Below are positions 63,620 through 64,000 of a stretch of DNA of 64,000 nt, piece by piece. Under the pieces are notes generated by a model, which was given only the letters and a program-made list of their open reading frames with translations, searched no databases and was not told the DNA's origin. Both the position numbers and the translations under genes were made by a program. The first letter of the stretch is position 1. Each line of letters opens with the position of its first letter. Source of the DNA: Variovorax sp. ZS18.2.2 (GTDB lineage Bacteria; Pseudomonadota; Gammaproteobacteria; Burkholderiales; Burkholderiaceae_C); the NCBI RefSeq assembly GCF_024701975.1, contig NZ_JANLNM010000007.1:62001-126000 (forward strand), written 5' to 3'.

Positions 63620-64000
63620 CCCATTCCGTCGTCGCCACCGAAGAGCGCCACTTCGAGAGTCTGCACAAGGCGCTCGACATCGTGGCGCGCGAAAAGAAGT
63701 ACCTCGCACAGACCCAGGCGCCACCGTGGGAGCAGTCGCTTGCCTTCTACCGCAACGTGATCGCCAGGGACTTCCCGCATTTCGTGGCGGTCGATGGCAA
63801 CGGCAAGGTCGTGGGCTGGTGCGACGTGTCGCCGGTCTTCGGAAACTCGCGGGCCCACATCGGCGTCCTGGGCATCGCCCTGCTGCCCGAGGCGCGCGGC
63901 CGGGGGCTCGGCGCACAGTTGCTGCAGGCTGCCATCGACAAGTCATGGTCGTGCGGGCTCACCCGCATCGAACTGGCCGTCCGCGCGGACAACCTGAACG
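63616..64000 (+). CDS. GNAT-family N-acetyltransferase, 3' end beyond the window
   Basis: The first 128 codons of a second acetyltransferase, cut by the window end. HFVAVDGNGKVVGWCDVSP, then GIALLPEARGRGLGAQLLQAA, carry the acetyl-CoA-binding loop (R-G-R-G-L-G). It overlaps the preceding GNAT gene by four bases and was probably cotranslated with it. Pairs of unlike GNAT genes are common; substrate is unknown. Confidence 0.88.
   Translation, partial: MTHSVVATEERHFESLHKALDIVAREKKYLAQTQAPPWEQSLAFYRNVIARDFPHFVAVDGNGKVVGWCDVSPVFGNSRAHIGVLGIALLPEARGRGLGAQLLQAAIDKSWSCGLTRIELAVRADNLN

Overview
This is a gene-dense chromosomal stretch from a high-GC (about two-thirds G+C by eye) betaproteobacterium, most likely a Comamonadaceae member of the Variovorax/Acidovorax type. 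The reasons are the conserved blocks yceD-yceF / rluC / rne, hemC-hemD-hemX-hemY / ppc and argH / algZ-algR, many LysR regulators and MFS carriers, and a GC-rich intergenic element that I recall from Comamonadaceae genomes. No rRNA, tRNA, CRISPR array, insertion sequence or prophage gene is visible. The taxonomic call is inference from gene content, not a database match.

Region by region. 1-9.7 kb: the 5' end of yceD diverges from yceF (maf), which overlaps a SAM methyltransferase gene and an MFS gene. The convergent operon rluC - HAD phosphatase - Rieske protein - sppA faces them. A 548-base divergent region separates rluC from rne, whose product has a long Arg/Gly/Glu-rich tail and a membrane-targeting segment. 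9.7-12.2 kb: a LysR regulator diverges from a DHA2 drug-efflux-type transporter across an inverted repeat. 12.2-19.3 kb: hemC-hemD-hemX-hemY on the minus strand (tetrapyrrole synthesis), divergent from ppc. 19.4-28.4 kb: a 72-residue membrane protein is stop/start-coupled (TTG start) to a very large cyclic beta-1,2-glucan synthase-like protein, followed by a small membrane protein. 28.6-31 kb: an MFS exporter, the 3' remnant of a deleted LysR gene, a tautomerase and a divergent HxlR regulator. 31-35.6 kb: an AI-2E-family permease, then the LytTR response regulator AlgR and the kinase AlgZ, divergent from argH.

35.7-43.2 kb: a rhomboid protease with a C-terminal repeat domain, then an RND efflux operon (adaptor, pump, outer-membrane factor) whose pump gene carries a single +1 frameshift. 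43.2-48.5 kb: two uncharacterised membrane proteins, an ECF sigma factor with its anti-sigma factor, an SGNH hydrolase and an OpgC-type acyltransferase. 48.7-54.8 kb: a 2009-residue alpha-2-macroglobulin with an intact CLEQ thioester site but no pbpC beside it. 54.8-57.7 kb: a run of small proteins (two hypotheticals, VOC, NIPSNAP, SnoaL-like, GNAT). 57.8-63 kb: a LysR-controlled candidate catabolic operon (DUF4286-like protein, MFS carrier, DUF2848 protein, amidase) with a nested hairpin against its first start codon. The window ends in two overlapping GNAT genes.

Themes that may link genes: envelope and osmotic adaptation (glucan synthase, OpgC-like acyltransferase, macroglobulin, rhomboid, SppA, RND pump, AlgZR), and an uncharacterised amide-utilisation module. 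Most of the window is ordinary core genome. The most unusual spots are the nested hairpin at 58812-58864, the TTG-coupled small protein ahead of the glucan synthase, the broken RND pump, and the LysR scar at about 29.9 kb.
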